Assembly: GCA_964603725.1 (NCBI GenBank)
Contig: CAZRWW010000011.1
Coordinates: 35,833-99,832 of the forward strand
DNA from: CAZDKK01 sp964603725
GTDB taxonomy: Bacteria; Eisenbacteria; RBG-16-71-46; CAIMUX01; WJJG01
Length of the DNA: 64,000 nt
Reading direction: 5' to 3'
Shown: positions 32,804 through 41,334 of the stretch, piece by piece
Layout of the letters: each line of letters opens with the position of its first letter
Numbering within the stretch: the stretch's first letter is position 1
Program-made: the position numbers and the translations under genes
The notes under the pieces: generated by a model
What the model saw: the letters and a program-made list of their open reading frames with translations, nothing else
Database searches by the model: none
Told to the model about the DNA's origin: nothing

Positions 32804-32973
32804 GGTCTGGCGCCGATCCGGGCGTGGCCCGGACCTGCGCGCGTTCCCCCAGTGATGGTTGCGGATAGAGTCTGCGGCACCGGTTGCGTACCCGGGCAGG
32901 CATTGCGTCTCGGGATGGTAGCGGGACCTGGCAGGTGACCGCGCCGGCCAACCGGCTCCGGGAGGTCGCTCGT

Positions 32974-35076
32974 ATGGGCAAGACTCTGCGCGTGCTCATC
33001 GTCGAGGACAGTGAGGATGACGCCCTGCTGATCGCGCGACTGATCGAGAAGGGCGGCTATGACCTGGACTGGAAACGGGTGGAAACCGCCGAGGCCATGA
33101 CGCAGGCGCTCACCGCGGAGGAGTGGGACGCGGTCATCAGCGACTACGCCATGCCCTTCTTCGGCGGCCTGGCGGCCCTGAAGACCTTGCAGAGGGTCGG
33201 TCTGGACTTGCCCTTCATCATGGTCTCCGGGCGCATGGGCGAGGAAACGGCGGTCGAGGCGATGCGCGCCGGCGCCCATGACTACTTGATGAAGGACCGG
33301 CTCCAGCGGCTGGTGCCGGCCCTCGAGCGGGAGATCCGGGAAGCCGAGGTGCGCCTGCGCCGGCATCGGACCGAGTGGCAGCTGCGCACCCAGGAGCGGT
33401 TCCTGCGCAAGGTCATCGACGCCACTCCCACGTACATCTACACCCGTGACCGCTTCGGGCGGTTCACGATGGTCAATCGGGCCGCCGCCGAGTTCTTCGG
33501 CGTGCCCCCCGAGGACATGATCGGACGCCACCTCTCCGAGCTGGCCGACGACGAGGCCGCCGTCGAGCGGGGCCTTGCCGAAGATCGCGAGGTCCTGGCG
33601 ACCGGGGAGCCCCGCCTGGTCGGCGAGGTGCGCGTCCGCGCGCCGGGCAGCGCCGAGCACCGCTGGCACCAGGTGACCAAGCTGCCGATCGTGCCGCCGG
33701 GCGAGCGCGACGTCCAGGTCCTGGGCGTGAGCGTCGACATCACCGACCGCAAGCTGGCCGAGGAGCGCCAGCGGCACGACGTTCTGCACGATGCGTTGAC
33801 GGGCCTGCCCAATCGCATGCTCTTCATGGAGCGCGTGGAGTTCGCGCTCGCCCACCACCGCCGAAACCGCGGCTACGAATTTGCCGTCCTGTTCGTCGAT
33901 ATCCAGCACCCCCGTCCCGCCAACGACGCCCTGGGCCTGCCCGCGGGCGACGAGCTGCTGGCGGCCCTGGCCGATCGCCTGGGCCAGGTCGTTCGCACCA
34001 ACGACACGGTCTCGTGCCTCGGAAGCGACAAGTTCGCGGTGCTGCTCGACGGCATCGACGAGGCGGCCGCGGCGGTGCGAGCCGCGGAGCGGATCCGCAC
34101 CCAACTGGCCCTGCCGCTCCTCGTCGGCGCTCAGGAAGTAGTGGTCATGGCTTCCATCGGCATCGCCCTCGGCTCGACCGGGTATGATCAGGCCGAGCAC
34201 CTCCTGCGCGACGCGGGCACCGCCATGTATCGAGCGAAGACCTCCGCGCTCGCGTATGAGCTGTTCGACCGTCACCTGCAGGAGCACGTCGGTGCGCAGA
34301 TGCGCCTGGAGGCTGATCTGCGCCGTTCCCTGGCGCAGGGCGACTTCGAGATGTTCTATCAGCCGATCGTGACCCTGCGCGACGCGCGGCTGGTGGGCTT
34401 CGAGGCGCTGGTGCGCTGGCGGCGACCGCAGGTCGGGCTGATCGCCCCGGATGAGTTCCTGCCGGCGATCGAGAAGGCCGGGCTGACCTTGCCGCTCGGC
34501 ACCTGGACGCTGCAGGAGTCCTGCGCGCAGGTCAGCCGCTGGAACCGCGAGTACCCGGGCAGCACGGGCCTCTGGGTCAGCGTCAATCTGTCGGCGGCGC
34601 AGTTCAACCGGGGCGATCTGATCGAAGAGGTCGATCGCATCCTGCACGAGACCGACGCTGACGCCCGCTGGCTCAGGCTCGAGATCACGGAGGCCACCGC
34701 CATGCAGCCCTCCGAGCAAACGGCCGAGACCCTCACGCGCCTCCGTGACCGCGGGATCCACGTCATGCTGGATGATTTCGGCACGGGCTGCTCGTCGCTG
34801 AAGCGACTCAATCTACTGCCGTTCGACGTGCTCAAGATCGATCGCTCCCTCGTCCAGAGCGTGCGCTCCGACGACCGCGGCCGCGGCATCGTGCGGACGA
34901 CCATTCTGCTGGCCCACGGCCTCGGCATGAACGCCTCGGCCGAAGGCATCGAGACCCAGCAACAGAGAGACGCGCTGGAGGAGCTGGGCTGTGAGTACGC
35001 TCAGGGCTTTCTCTTCAGCCAGGCTCTGCCGGCGAGCGACGCCGCGCAGCTGATCGCGGCCACCGACTTGACCTGA
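32974..35076 (+). CDS. Response regulator-PAS-GGDEF-EAL protein, probable c-di-GMP phosphodiesterase
   Basis: A 700-aa signalling protein. Receiver (1-125) has acidic pair E11/D12 and phosphoacceptor D57 in VISDYAMP. PAS (about 145-260) contains TPTYIYTRDRFGRFTMVNRAAAEFFG. GGDEF (about 270-425) is degenerate, reading GSDKF (350-354) where active cyclases have GGDEF. EAL (about 440-695) has E477 in FEALVRW, NLSAAQFN, EITEAT, DDFGTGCSSL, KIDRSLV and SAEGIET, the full set of catalytic residues. The protein should therefore hydrolyse c-di-GMP, with the GGDEF domain structural or GTP-sensing. Start has GGGAGGT about 10 bp before ATG 32974. Its receiver is paralogous to that of the hybrid kinase at 61584. 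Confidence 0.92.
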   Translation: MGKTLRVLIVEDSEDDALLIARLIEKGGYDLDWKRVETAEAMTQALTAEEWDAVISDYAMPFFGGLAALKTLQRVGLDLPFIMVSGRMGEETAVEAMRAGAHDYLMKDRLQRLVPALEREIREAEVRLRRHRTEWQLRTQERFLRKVIDATPTYIYTRDRFGRFTMVNRAAAEFFGVPPEDMIGRHLSELADDEAAVERGLAEDREVLATGEPRLVGEVRVRAPGSAEHRWHQVTKLPIVPPGERDVQVLGVSVDITDRKLAEERQRHDVLHDALTGLPNRMLFMERVEFALAHHRRNRGYEFAVLFVDIQHPRPANDALGLPAGDELLAALADRLGQVVRTNDTVSCLGSDKFAVLLDGIDEAAAAVRAAERIRTQLALPLLVGAQEVVVMASIGIALGSTGYDQAEHLLRDAGTAMYRAKTSALAYELFDRHLQEHVGAQMRLEADLRRSLAQGDFEMFYQPIVTLRDARLVGFEALVRWRRPQVGLIAPDEFLPAIEKAGLTLPLGTWTLQESCAQVSRWNREYPGSTGLWVSVNLSAAQFNRGDLIEEVDRILHETDADARWLRLEITEATAMQPSEQTAETLTRLRDRGIHVMLDDFGTGCSSLKRLNLLPFDVLKIDRSLVQSVRSDDRGRGIVRTTILLAHGLGMNASAEGIETQQQRDALEELGCEYAQGFLFSQALPASDAAQLIAATDLT

Positions 35077-35120
35077 ACCTCCGGACGCCGCTTCGTACAG
35101 GAAGACCCAAGGAGATGAGC

Positions 35121-35456
35121 ATGGCTCCGGTCGAAATGCTCGGCGCGATCCTGAACAGCATCAAGGATCCGATCCTCTTTGCCGACACCGGACACGTCAC
35201 GCGCTACATGAACACGTCCGCCATCGCTCACTACCGCCAGGGCGCCGCGTTGATCGGCCGCTCACTGCTCGACTGCCACAACGAGAGGTCTCAGGCCGTC
35301 ATGCGGGAGGTCCTCACCGCCCTCCAGGCGGGCGAGGAGGAGCGGCTCATCACCGACAACGAGCGGCATCGCATCTACATGCGCGCCGTGCGCGACGATG
35401 ACGGTCGGCTGCTGGGCTACTACGAGCGCTACGAGCCCCCCGCGGCCGCAACCTGA
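35121..35456 (+). CDS. Stand-alone PAS domain protein
   Basis: A 111-aa protein made of one PAS domain and nothing else: ILNSIKDPILFADTGHVTRYMNTSAIAHYRQG at the front, then IGRSLLDCHNERS and YMRAVRDDDGRLLGYYERYE. ATG 35121 has AAGGAG 6 bp upstream; an ATG at 35115 overlaps that site. The phrase LLDCHNERSQ resembles redox- or ligand-sensing PAS domains related to DUF438-type proteins. It lies 44 bp downstream of the GGDEF-EAL gene and so probably shares its transcript. A sensor or adaptor for its neighbours is a fair inference. Confidence 0.75.
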   Translation: MAPVEMLGAILNSIKDPILFADTGHVTRYMNTSAIAHYRQGAALIGRSLLDCHNERSQAVMREVLTALQAGEEERLITDNERHRIYMRAVRDDDGRLLGYYERYEPPAAAT

Positions 35457-35604
35457 TGACGGGCCGCGTAGAACCCCCAACACGATGCCCGACGCGGTCG
35501 CGGCGACGGCGGCATCTCGCGGCACCCCCCAGGCTATGGTATCTTCCGCCCGGGCGCGGGCCTGTTTCTCAACCCCGCCGCCCTTGGACTCCCGGGTGGG
35601 ATCG

Positions 35605-35630
35605 GCCTGCGACCCGCGCGGGTCGCAGGC
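35605..35630. promoter_or_regulatory. Perfect 26-bp palindrome in the leader of the PPDK_N gene
   Basis: Positions 35605-35617 (GCCTGCGACCCGC) are exactly repeated in inverse orientation at 35618-35630. The structure ends 9 bp before the Shine-Dalgarno of the next gene. In RNA it would form an 11-bp stem with a minimal loop. It could be an operator, a terminator for the PAS gene or a translation-control hairpin. No T-tract follows. Confidence 0.7.
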
Positions 35631-35639
35631 AGCCAGACT

Positions 35640-35645
35640 GAGGTG
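35640..35645 (+). promoter_or_regulatory. RBS setting a TTG start for the receiver-PPDK_N gene
   Basis: GAGGTG ends 7 bp before an in-frame TTG at 35653. The frame is open further upstream, but the palindrome and lower-quality coding there argue against an earlier start. Confidence 0.5.
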
Positions 35646-35652
35646 CCGTGCC

Positions 35653-38600
35653 TTGAGATACCGCCCCCTGGAAGACCTGGTCGGCGCGCTGCGCGAGCAG
35701 AAGCGCATCCCCTATGCGTCGCTGATGCCCTGGCGGGTGCGCAGCATCCTGCTCGTTTCGAGCCTTTACGACTCCTTCACGTTCCAGGAAGACGGCCACC
35801 TGACCGAGATGCTGTTTGCCGAGTACGTCGACCTGAATCTGCGCTTCGTGCCCGTCATTCGGCGGGTCTCGACCGCCGAGGAGGCGATTGCCCGCGCTGC
35901 GGCAGAGCAGTTCGACCTCGTGATCACCATGCCCCGCGTCGGCGATATGGACGTCTTCGCCTTCGGCGCGGCGATCAAGTCGGCCCATCCCCATCTGCCG
36001 GTCGTGCTGCTGGCCTACGACACGCGCGAGCTGGTGCTGCTCCGCGAGCGCGAGGCCCAGACACCCGCGAGCGCGGCGTGCATCGACCGGATCTTCGTCT
36101 GGCAGGGCGATGCTCGGCTCTTCCTGGCCATCATCAAGTGGGCCGAGGACAGCGCCAACGCCGTTCACGACGCCCTCGCGGCGGGCGTGAAGAGCATCAT
36201 CCTGGTCGAGGACTCCGTGCGGTTCTACTCGGCCTATCTGCCGCTCTTGTACACGGAGATCGTCAAGCAGACCCAGGCGCTCATGGCCGAGGGCGTCAAC
36301 CGCATGCAGAAGCTGATGCGCATGCGCGCCCGGGCGAAGATCTTGCTGGCAACGACCTTCGAAGAAGGCGAGGCGAACTTCGGCAAGCACCGGGACCATG
36401 TGCTGGGCGTCATCGTCGACGCGCGTTTTCCGCGGGGTGGAGCGATCGCCGGGGAGGCAGGCATCGAGTTCATCCGCCTGGTCAAGGCCGTCGATCCCGA
36501 GATCGCCGTGTTGATGCAATCGTCCGAGCCGGACAACGCCGCGGCGGCGGCCGCGCTCGGGGCAGCCTTCATCGACAAGTCTTCGCCCACGCTCCTGGCG
36601 GAGGTGCGCGACTTTCTCCAGGATTCGCTCGGGTTCGGGGAGTTCGTCTTCCGTCACCCCGACGGGGGGGTCATCGCGACCGCCAAGGACTTGCGGGGCC
36701 TGGTGCAGCGCCTGCGGACGGTCCCCGAGGCGTCGCTGCTCTACCATGCCGGTCGCAACGACTTCTCGACCTGGCTGATGGCGCGCACCGAGTTCGACCT
36801 GGCCAAGACGCTGCGGCCGGTCCGCAGCGAGGAGTTCGGATCCGCCGAGGAGCTGCGCCAGTTCCTCCTGAAGCAGCTCAGCCGCCAGCGCGAGATCGCC
36901 CGCGCCGGTCTGGTGGCCGAATTCGCCAGCGACTCCTTTGACACGGACCAGAGTTTCACGCGCATCGGATCCGGCTCGCTGGGAGGCAAGGGCCGTGGCC
37001 TGGCCTTCTTCCACTCGCTGATCAACGCCTACGAGATCGAGCGTCACGTGCCGGACACCCGCATCTTCATACCTCCTTCCGCCGTTCTGGCGACCGATGT
37101 CTTCGACCGCTTCATGGAGGAGTCGCGGCTGCTGGCGCGCGTACTCGGCGAGATGAGCGATGAGGAGGTGCGGCGGCACTTCCTCGACGCGCAGCTCCCC
37201 AAGCCGGCCACCGAGGCCCTGCGCGCCTTCCTCGCGCACGTCGATTACCCCCTGGCCGTGCGCTCTTCGAGCTTGCTGGAGGACGCCTCGCATCAACCGT
37301 TCGCGGGCATCTACGACACCTTCATGCTGCCCAACAACCACCCCGACTTCGAGGTGCGCCTGGCGGAGCTCAGCCGCGCCATCCGGCTGGTCTACGCCTC
37401 GACCTACTACGCCGACTCCAAGAGCTACATCGAGTCGACGCCCAATCGGCTCGAAGAGGAGAAGATGGCGGTCGTGATTCAGCAAGTCGTCGGCCGCCGC
37501 CACGATCATTACCTCTACCCGGACGTCGCGGGCGTGGCCCGTTCGTATGACTACTACCCCATGCCCGACATGCGCCCGGAGGACGGCGTCGCCAGCGTCG
37601 CCTTGGGCCTGGGCCGGACGGTCGTCGAAGGCGGGCGCTGCGTGCGGTTCTCGCCCCATCAGCCGCAGCGGCTCTACCAGTTCGCCACGGCGCATGACTA
37701 CATCGACCACTCCCAGCCCTCCTTCTATGCGCTCGACCTGGCCGCCGTCCCGGCGGCCGCGCTCACGTCCGAGGAGAGCGGCCAGGGCCATGGCGATGCC
37801 CGGGTCGTGCAGCTCGATCTGGAAACCGCTCGGGGGCACGGAACGCTCGATGCGGTCGGCTCGGTCTACTCGCCCGACAACGACCGCGTCTATGAAGGCA
37901 TCCACCGCGCGGGCGCAAAGCTGGTGAGCATGGCCGGGGTGCTTTCGGGCGCCCACTACGATCTACCCCGCGCCCTCGCCTTCCTGCTGGAAGTCGGCAA
38001 GTCGGGCCTCTCGTGCCACGTCGAGATCGAGTTCGCGCTCAACCTGCGCCGGCCCGCGGAGGGCCCGCACGAGCTCGGCTTTCTGCAGATCCGCCCGCTG
38101 GTGTTCGGGTCGGCCGCGCAGGAAACGGATCTCTCCGACGTCGATCCCGCTCGGACCCTCTGCGTCTCGGCCGGCGCCCTCGGTCACGGCCGGCTGGCGG
38201 ACATTCGCGACGTCATCTACGTGCGCCCCGCGGCGTTCGACCGCGCGCGGACGCGGGCCGTGGCCGCCGAGGTCGGCATCTTCAACGGCCGCTTGCGGGC
38301 CGAGGACCGGCCTTATCTCTTGATCGGACCCGGCCGCTGGGGCAGCGCGGACCACTGGCTCGGCATCCCGGTGACCTGGGCGCAGATCTCGGGCGCGCGC
38401 TGCATCGTGGAGACGGAGTTGGCCGACATCCAGGTCACACCGTCGCAGGGCTCGCACTTCTTCCAGAACATCACCGCCTTCGGCATCGGGTACTTCACGA
38501 TCCGGCGCGAGGACGCCCGCTCGCGGCTGGATCAGGACTGGCTCGATGCCCAGCCGGCGCGGGCCGAATCGCAGCACGTGCGCCACCTGCGCTTCGAGAG

Positions 38601-38670
38601 CCCGCTGGAGGTGATCGTCGACGGACGCAGCGGCGTCGGCGTGGTCATGCGACCCGGGGAGCGGCCGTGA
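35653..38670 (+). CDS. Receiver-receiver-PPDK_N fusion with unknown C-terminal domain
   Basis: A 1005-aa protein often labelled PEP synthase, but only the ATP-grasp-like nucleotide half is present. Receiver 1 (about 25-150) lacks the phosphoacceptor (VITMPRVGD, Thr92). Receiver 2 (about 175-330) starts SIILVEDS, has an acidic candidate D256 in GVIVDARFP and Lys in FIDKSSP. The PPDK_N part (about 435-835) has GGKGRG (K446), PPSAVLATDVFDRF, AVRSSSLLEDAS with FAGIYDTF, VIQQVVG and LGFLQIRPLV. The swivelling phospho-His domain and the PEP-binding barrel are absent. A C-terminal domain (about 840-1000) carries GPGRWGS (892) and PSQGSHFFQN (930). Relatives occur in Bacteroidetes. The epimerase gene overlaps its stop as GTGA. 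Confidence 0.85.
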   Translation: MRYRPLEDLVGALREQKRIPYASLMPWRVRSILLVSSLYDSFTFQEDGHLTEMLFAEYVDLNLRFVPVIRRVSTAEEAIARAAAEQFDLVITMPRVGDMDVFAFGAAIKSAHPHLPVVLLAYDTRELVLLREREAQTPASAACIDRIFVWQGDARLFLAIIKWAEDSANAVHDALAAGVKSIILVEDSVRFYSAYLPLLYTEIVKQTQALMAEGVNRMQKLMRMRARAKILLATTFEEGEANFGKHRDHVLGVIVDARFPRGGAIAGEAGIEFIRLVKAVDPEIAVLMQSSEPDNAAAAAALGAAFIDKSSPTLLAEVRDFLQDSLGFGEFVFRHPDGGVIATAKDLRGLVQRLRTVPEASLLYHAGRNDFSTWLMARTEFDLAKTLRPVRSEEFGSAEELRQFLLKQLSRQREIARAGLVAEFASDSFDTDQSFTRIGSGSLGGKGRGLAFFHSLINAYEIERHVPDTRIFIPPSAVLATDVFDRFMEESRLLARVLGEMSDEEVRRHFLDAQLPKPATEALRAFLAHVDYPLAVRSSSLLEDASHQPFAGIYDTFMLPNNHPDFEVRLAELSRAIRLVYASTYYADSKSYIESTPNRLEEEKMAVVIQQVVGRRHDHYLYPDVAGVARSYDYYPMPDMRPEDGVASVALGLGRTVVEGGRCVRFSPHQPQRLYQFATAHDYIDHSQPSFYALDLAAVPAAALTSEESGQGHGDARVVQLDLETARGHGTLDAVGSVYSPDNDRVYEGIHRAGAKLVSMAGVLSGAHYDLPRALAFLLEVGKSGLSCHVEIEFALNLRRPAEGPHELGFLQIRPLVFGSAAQETDLSDVDPARTLCVSAGALGHGRLADIRDVIYVRPAAFDRARTRAVAAEVGIFNGRLRAEDRPYLLIGPGRWGSADHWLGIPVTWAQISGARCIVETELADIQVTPSQGSHFFQNITAFGIGYFTIRREDARSRLDQDWLDAQPARAESQHVRHLRFESPLEVIVDGRSGVGVVMRPGERP

Positions 38671-39728
38671 AGGTGCTGATCATCGGGGGAACCGCCTTCG
38701 TCGGCCCGCACGTTGCGCGCCGGCTGTGCGCGGCCGGCCACGAGGTGACGGTCTTTCACAGGGGGCGGACCGAGGGCGATCTGCCCGCGGCCGTGCGCCA
38801 CATTCACTGCGCTGCGGCCGACCTCGCCGACCGCGCCGACTTCGGGAAGTTCGCCGGCGAGTTCAGGGACTTCGCGCCCGACATCGTGCTCGACATGATC
38901 CCGGTCACGGAGGCCGCCGCCCGCGCCGCGGTCGAGGCCTTTCGCGGCATCGCGCGCAGGCTCGTCGCCGTGAGCAGCCAGGATGTCTACCGCGCTTACG
39001 GCATCCTGCTCGGTCAGGAGCAGAGGCCGCGGGAGCCAGTGCCCGTGCCGATGACGGAGGAGGCGCCCCTGCGCGGCCGGCTCTATCCGTATCGCGCCGA
39101 TCCGCCGCGGCCCGCCGGCGACCCGCGCCGCTGGATGGACGACTACGACAAAATCCTGGTCGAGCGCGTCGTGATGAGCGAACCGCGCCTGGCCGGGACC
39201 GTGCTGCGCTTCCCGATGGTCTACGGCCCCGGCGACCGGCAACACCGGCTCTACGAACACCTGCGGCGCATGCTCGACGGGCGTCCGGCGATCGTGCTCG
39301 AAGCGGGCCTCGCGCGGTGGCGCTGGACGCGCGGCTACGTCGAGAATGTCGCCGACGCGACCTATCGGGCGGTGACCGATGAGCGCGCGGCCGGGCGCAT
39401 CTACAACGTGGGCGAGCCCGACGCGCTGTCCACCGCGGAGTGGGTGGCCGCGATCGGCACGGCGGCAGGCTGGACCGGCAAGATCGTCCGCGCGCCCATG
39501 GACACGTTGCCCGAGAGCCTCAGGCACACCATGAACACAGCGCAGGATCTGATCGCGGACACCGCGCGCATCCGCGCGGAGCTGGGCTGCGCCGAGAGCG
39601 TGGGGCGCGCCGAGGCCCTGGCCCGCACCGTCGCGTGGGAGCGCGCGAATCCGCCGCCGGGGGCGGCCGGCCAGCCGATCGACTATGCGGACGAGGATCG
39701 GGCGCTGGCGCAGCTGGGGCCGAGCTGA
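38667..39728 (+). CDS. NAD-dependent epimerase/dehydratase (extended SDR)
   Basis: A 353-aa Rossmann enzyme. The cofactor loop is VLIIGGTAFVGPHVARRL, followed by HEVTVFHRGRT, a pattern shared with CSP41-like atypical SDRs. SSQDVYRAYG supplies the Ser, and DDYDKILVER has Tyr and Lys of a YxxxK-like motif shifted to DYDK. RFPMVYGPGD is the typical substrate-domain segment. GTG start at 38667 overlaps the stop of the receiver-PPDK_N gene (GTGA), with GGGGAG upstream, so expression is coupled. Sugar nucleotide or other small substrate cannot be named. The YxxxK motif is not clean (DKILVE), so catalytic competence should be judged with care. Confidence 0.83.
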   Translation: MKVLIIGGTAFVGPHVARRLCAAGHEVTVFHRGRTEGDLPAAVRHIHCAAADLADRADFGKFAGEFRDFAPDIVLDMIPVTEAAARAAVEAFRGIARRLVAVSSQDVYRAYGILLGQEQRPREPVPVPMTEEAPLRGRLYPYRADPPRPAGDPRRWMDDYDKILVERVVMSEPRLAGTVLRFPMVYGPGDRQHRLYEHLRRMLDGRPAIVLEAGLARWRWTRGYVENVADATYRAVTDERAAGRIYNVGEPDALSTAEWVAAIGTAAGWTGKIVRAPMDTLPESLRHTMNTAQDLIADTARIRAELGCAESVGRAEALARTVAWERANPPPGAAGQPIDYADEDRALAQLGPS

Positions 39729-39776
39729 CCCGCGCCGGTGGAGGGACGAACCTCGACAGCCACGGGAGGACCAGAC

Positions 39777-40496
39777 ATGTTGCCCGACGCGCGAACCTTG
39801 ATGACCAGCATCGACCTCACCACGCCCTTGATCGCCCTCTACGATGCGCCCGACCCGGCGGTCTTCGAGCCGCTGATCACGCCGCGCGCCGGCCGGCAGG
39901 CGTGCGTCTTCGCCTTCTACGAGGATTGGCTGGCAGGCCGCACCGTGATGCTCACCGCCGATAGCCCCGGCTGCGGCGGCGCGGGCTACTGGCTCTTCGG
40001 CCGGGCCGGTCGCAGCCGGGCCGAGTTCGTCAAGTTCCTGGTCGACACCGAGGGGCTCAAGGCCTCGCATGACCTGATGAACCAGTGGCTCGACCGCCAC
40101 CGCCCCTACCAACCCGCGCACGAGGCGTTGTTCCTGGGACCGCTCCGTGATGCGTGCTACGAATTCGTCAAGACGATCACCTTCTACGTCAATCCCGATC
40201 AGCTCAGCGCGCTGGTGCTGGGCGCCAACTACCACCATGCGCCCGGCGACCCGCCCGCGGTCGTGGCGCCGTTCGGCTCGGGATGCATGGAGGCGCTGCC
40301 GCTGTTCGAGGACTTGCAGGCCCCGCAGGCGATCATCGGCGCGACCGACCTCGCCATGCGCTCCGCGCTGCCGCCCCAAGTCATGGCGTTCACGGTCACC
40401 AAGCCGATGTTCGCGCGGCTGTGCGCGCTGGATGAGTCGAGCTTTCTGTACAAGCCGTTCCTGAAGAATCTGCGGCGCGCGCGGGGACTGGCGTAG
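39777..40496 (+). CDS. DUF169 family protein
   Basis: A 239-aa cytoplasmic protein of the DUF169 family. Visible family features are QACVFAFYEDWLAGRTVMLTADSPGCGGAGYWLFG (with a Gly/Cys pair), ALFLGPLRDA, LVLGANYHHAPGDPPAVVAPFGSGCMEAL and PPQVMAFTVTKPMFARLC. Several cysteines (41, 64, 175, 213 approx.) could bind a metal or cofactor. ATG 39777 is preceded by GGGAGGA with correct spacing; an earlier in-frame Met at 39738 is not. It follows the epimerase gene after 48 bp on the same strand. No biochemical function is established for the family. Confidence 0.8.
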   Translation: MLPDARTLMTSIDLTTPLIALYDAPDPAVFEPLITPRAGRQACVFAFYEDWLAGRTVMLTADSPGCGGAGYWLFGRAGRSRAEFVKFLVDTEGLKASHDLMNQWLDRHRPYQPAHEALFLGPLRDACYEFVKTITFYVNPDQLSALVLGANYHHAPGDPPAVVAPFGSGCMEALPLFEDLQAPQAIIGATDLAMRSALPPQVMAFTVTKPMFARLCALDESSFLYKPFLKNLRRARGLA

Positions 40497-40557
40497 GTTC
40501 TGGATCCCCTGGTCGCGGGTTTCACACGGCACCGCGATCCTGCCCCGCCCGCGGACC

Positions 40558-41127
40558 TCAGGCGAAGTGGATCTCCTGCCCCGCCATGCGCTCGACCACG
40601 ACCAACGAGCGCACGGGGCAGCCGAGCGGCTCGAGCCGCGCCCGGCCGCCCTCGAAGGACTTCTCGATCACCGCCCCGACGCCGACGAGTGCGGCCCCGG
40701 CCTGATGCACGATCTTGACCAGCGCCTCGATGGTCGCCCCGGTCGCCAGGAAATCGTCGACGATGAGCACGCGGTCCGCAGCGGTCAGGAACTCGGGCGA
40801 CACCATGATCTGGACTTCGCGCCCCTTGGTGTGCGAGGGCGCGCGCTGGAGATAGACCTCGGCGGGCATCGTGATCGGCTTGGTCTTACGCGCGTAGACG
40901 ACACGCACGCCCAGGGCGAGCGCGGTCGTCAGGGCGGGCGCGATGCCCGAGATCTCGGCCGTGAGCACCTTGGTCACGCCCATCCCGCCGAACTCGGCCG
41001 CCAGCGCGCCGCCCACCGCCAGCATGAACGCCGGGTCGACCTGGTGATTGAGGAAGCTGTCGACCTTGAGGATTCCCTGACCGAGGTTGCGGCCCTCACG
41101 TCGAATGCGGTCCTTGAGTGCGTCCAC
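40558..41127 (-). CDS. xpt: Xanthine phosphoribosyltransferase
   Basis: Purine salvage enzyme converting xanthine and PRPP to XMP, 189 aa, the usual Xpt length. It starts VDALKDRIRREGRNLGQGILKVDSFLNHQVDP (Val as GTG) and carries TAEISGIAPAL, VVYARKTKPITMP and the PRPP loop VLIVDDFLATGAT. GTG 41127 has GAGGGG 6 bp upstream and aligns with normal Xpt N-termini, so the ATG 63 bp further up is not used. A consensus -35 TTGACA on the minus strand (41214-41209) lies about 85 bp upstream, but no clear -10 follows. Divergent from guaD, whose product xanthine is the Xpt substrate. Confidence 0.92.
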   Translation of the reverse strand: MDALKDRIRREGRNLGQGILKVDSFLNHQVDPAFMLAVGGALAAEFGGMGVTKVLTAEISGIAPALTTALALGVRVVYARKTKPITMPAEVYLQRAPSHTKGREVQIMVSPEFLTAADRVLIVDDFLATGATIEALVKIVHQAGAALVGVGAVIEKSFEGGRARLEPLGCPVRSLVVVERMAGQEIHFA

Positions 41128-41334
41128 GGCTTGCCCCTCGCGGGTGACACCCGCAGTCCGCTGCGCGGCCCACGTCTCCCGCGAAGCCAATCAGATCGGC
41201 CGCGCAACTGTCAACGAGCATTCCGCGGCGGCCCGCGCCCGACCCAAGGCGGGCCGGCGGGTCTCCCGGGCTTGCGCCCGGGCACGCCAGGCCTGAAGAT
41301 CAAGAGTGAGGACCCCAGCAGAACGGAGGCACGC

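Larger units (their letters stand above)
32576..32973. other. 398-bp divergent intergenic region with operator-like dyad and promoter
   Basis: Lies between the SNF2 gene (-) and the receiver-GGDEF-EAL gene (+). It contains an interrupted palindrome at 32750-32766 and, 8 bp beyond, a candidate promoter at 32775-32803. The remaining sequence shows no gene. Confidence 0.55.

Noticed and set aside
35653..38670. Calling the receiver-PPDK_N gene PEP synthase (ppsA)
   Set aside because: No phospho-His domain or PEP-binding barrel is encoded; the name would be misleading.
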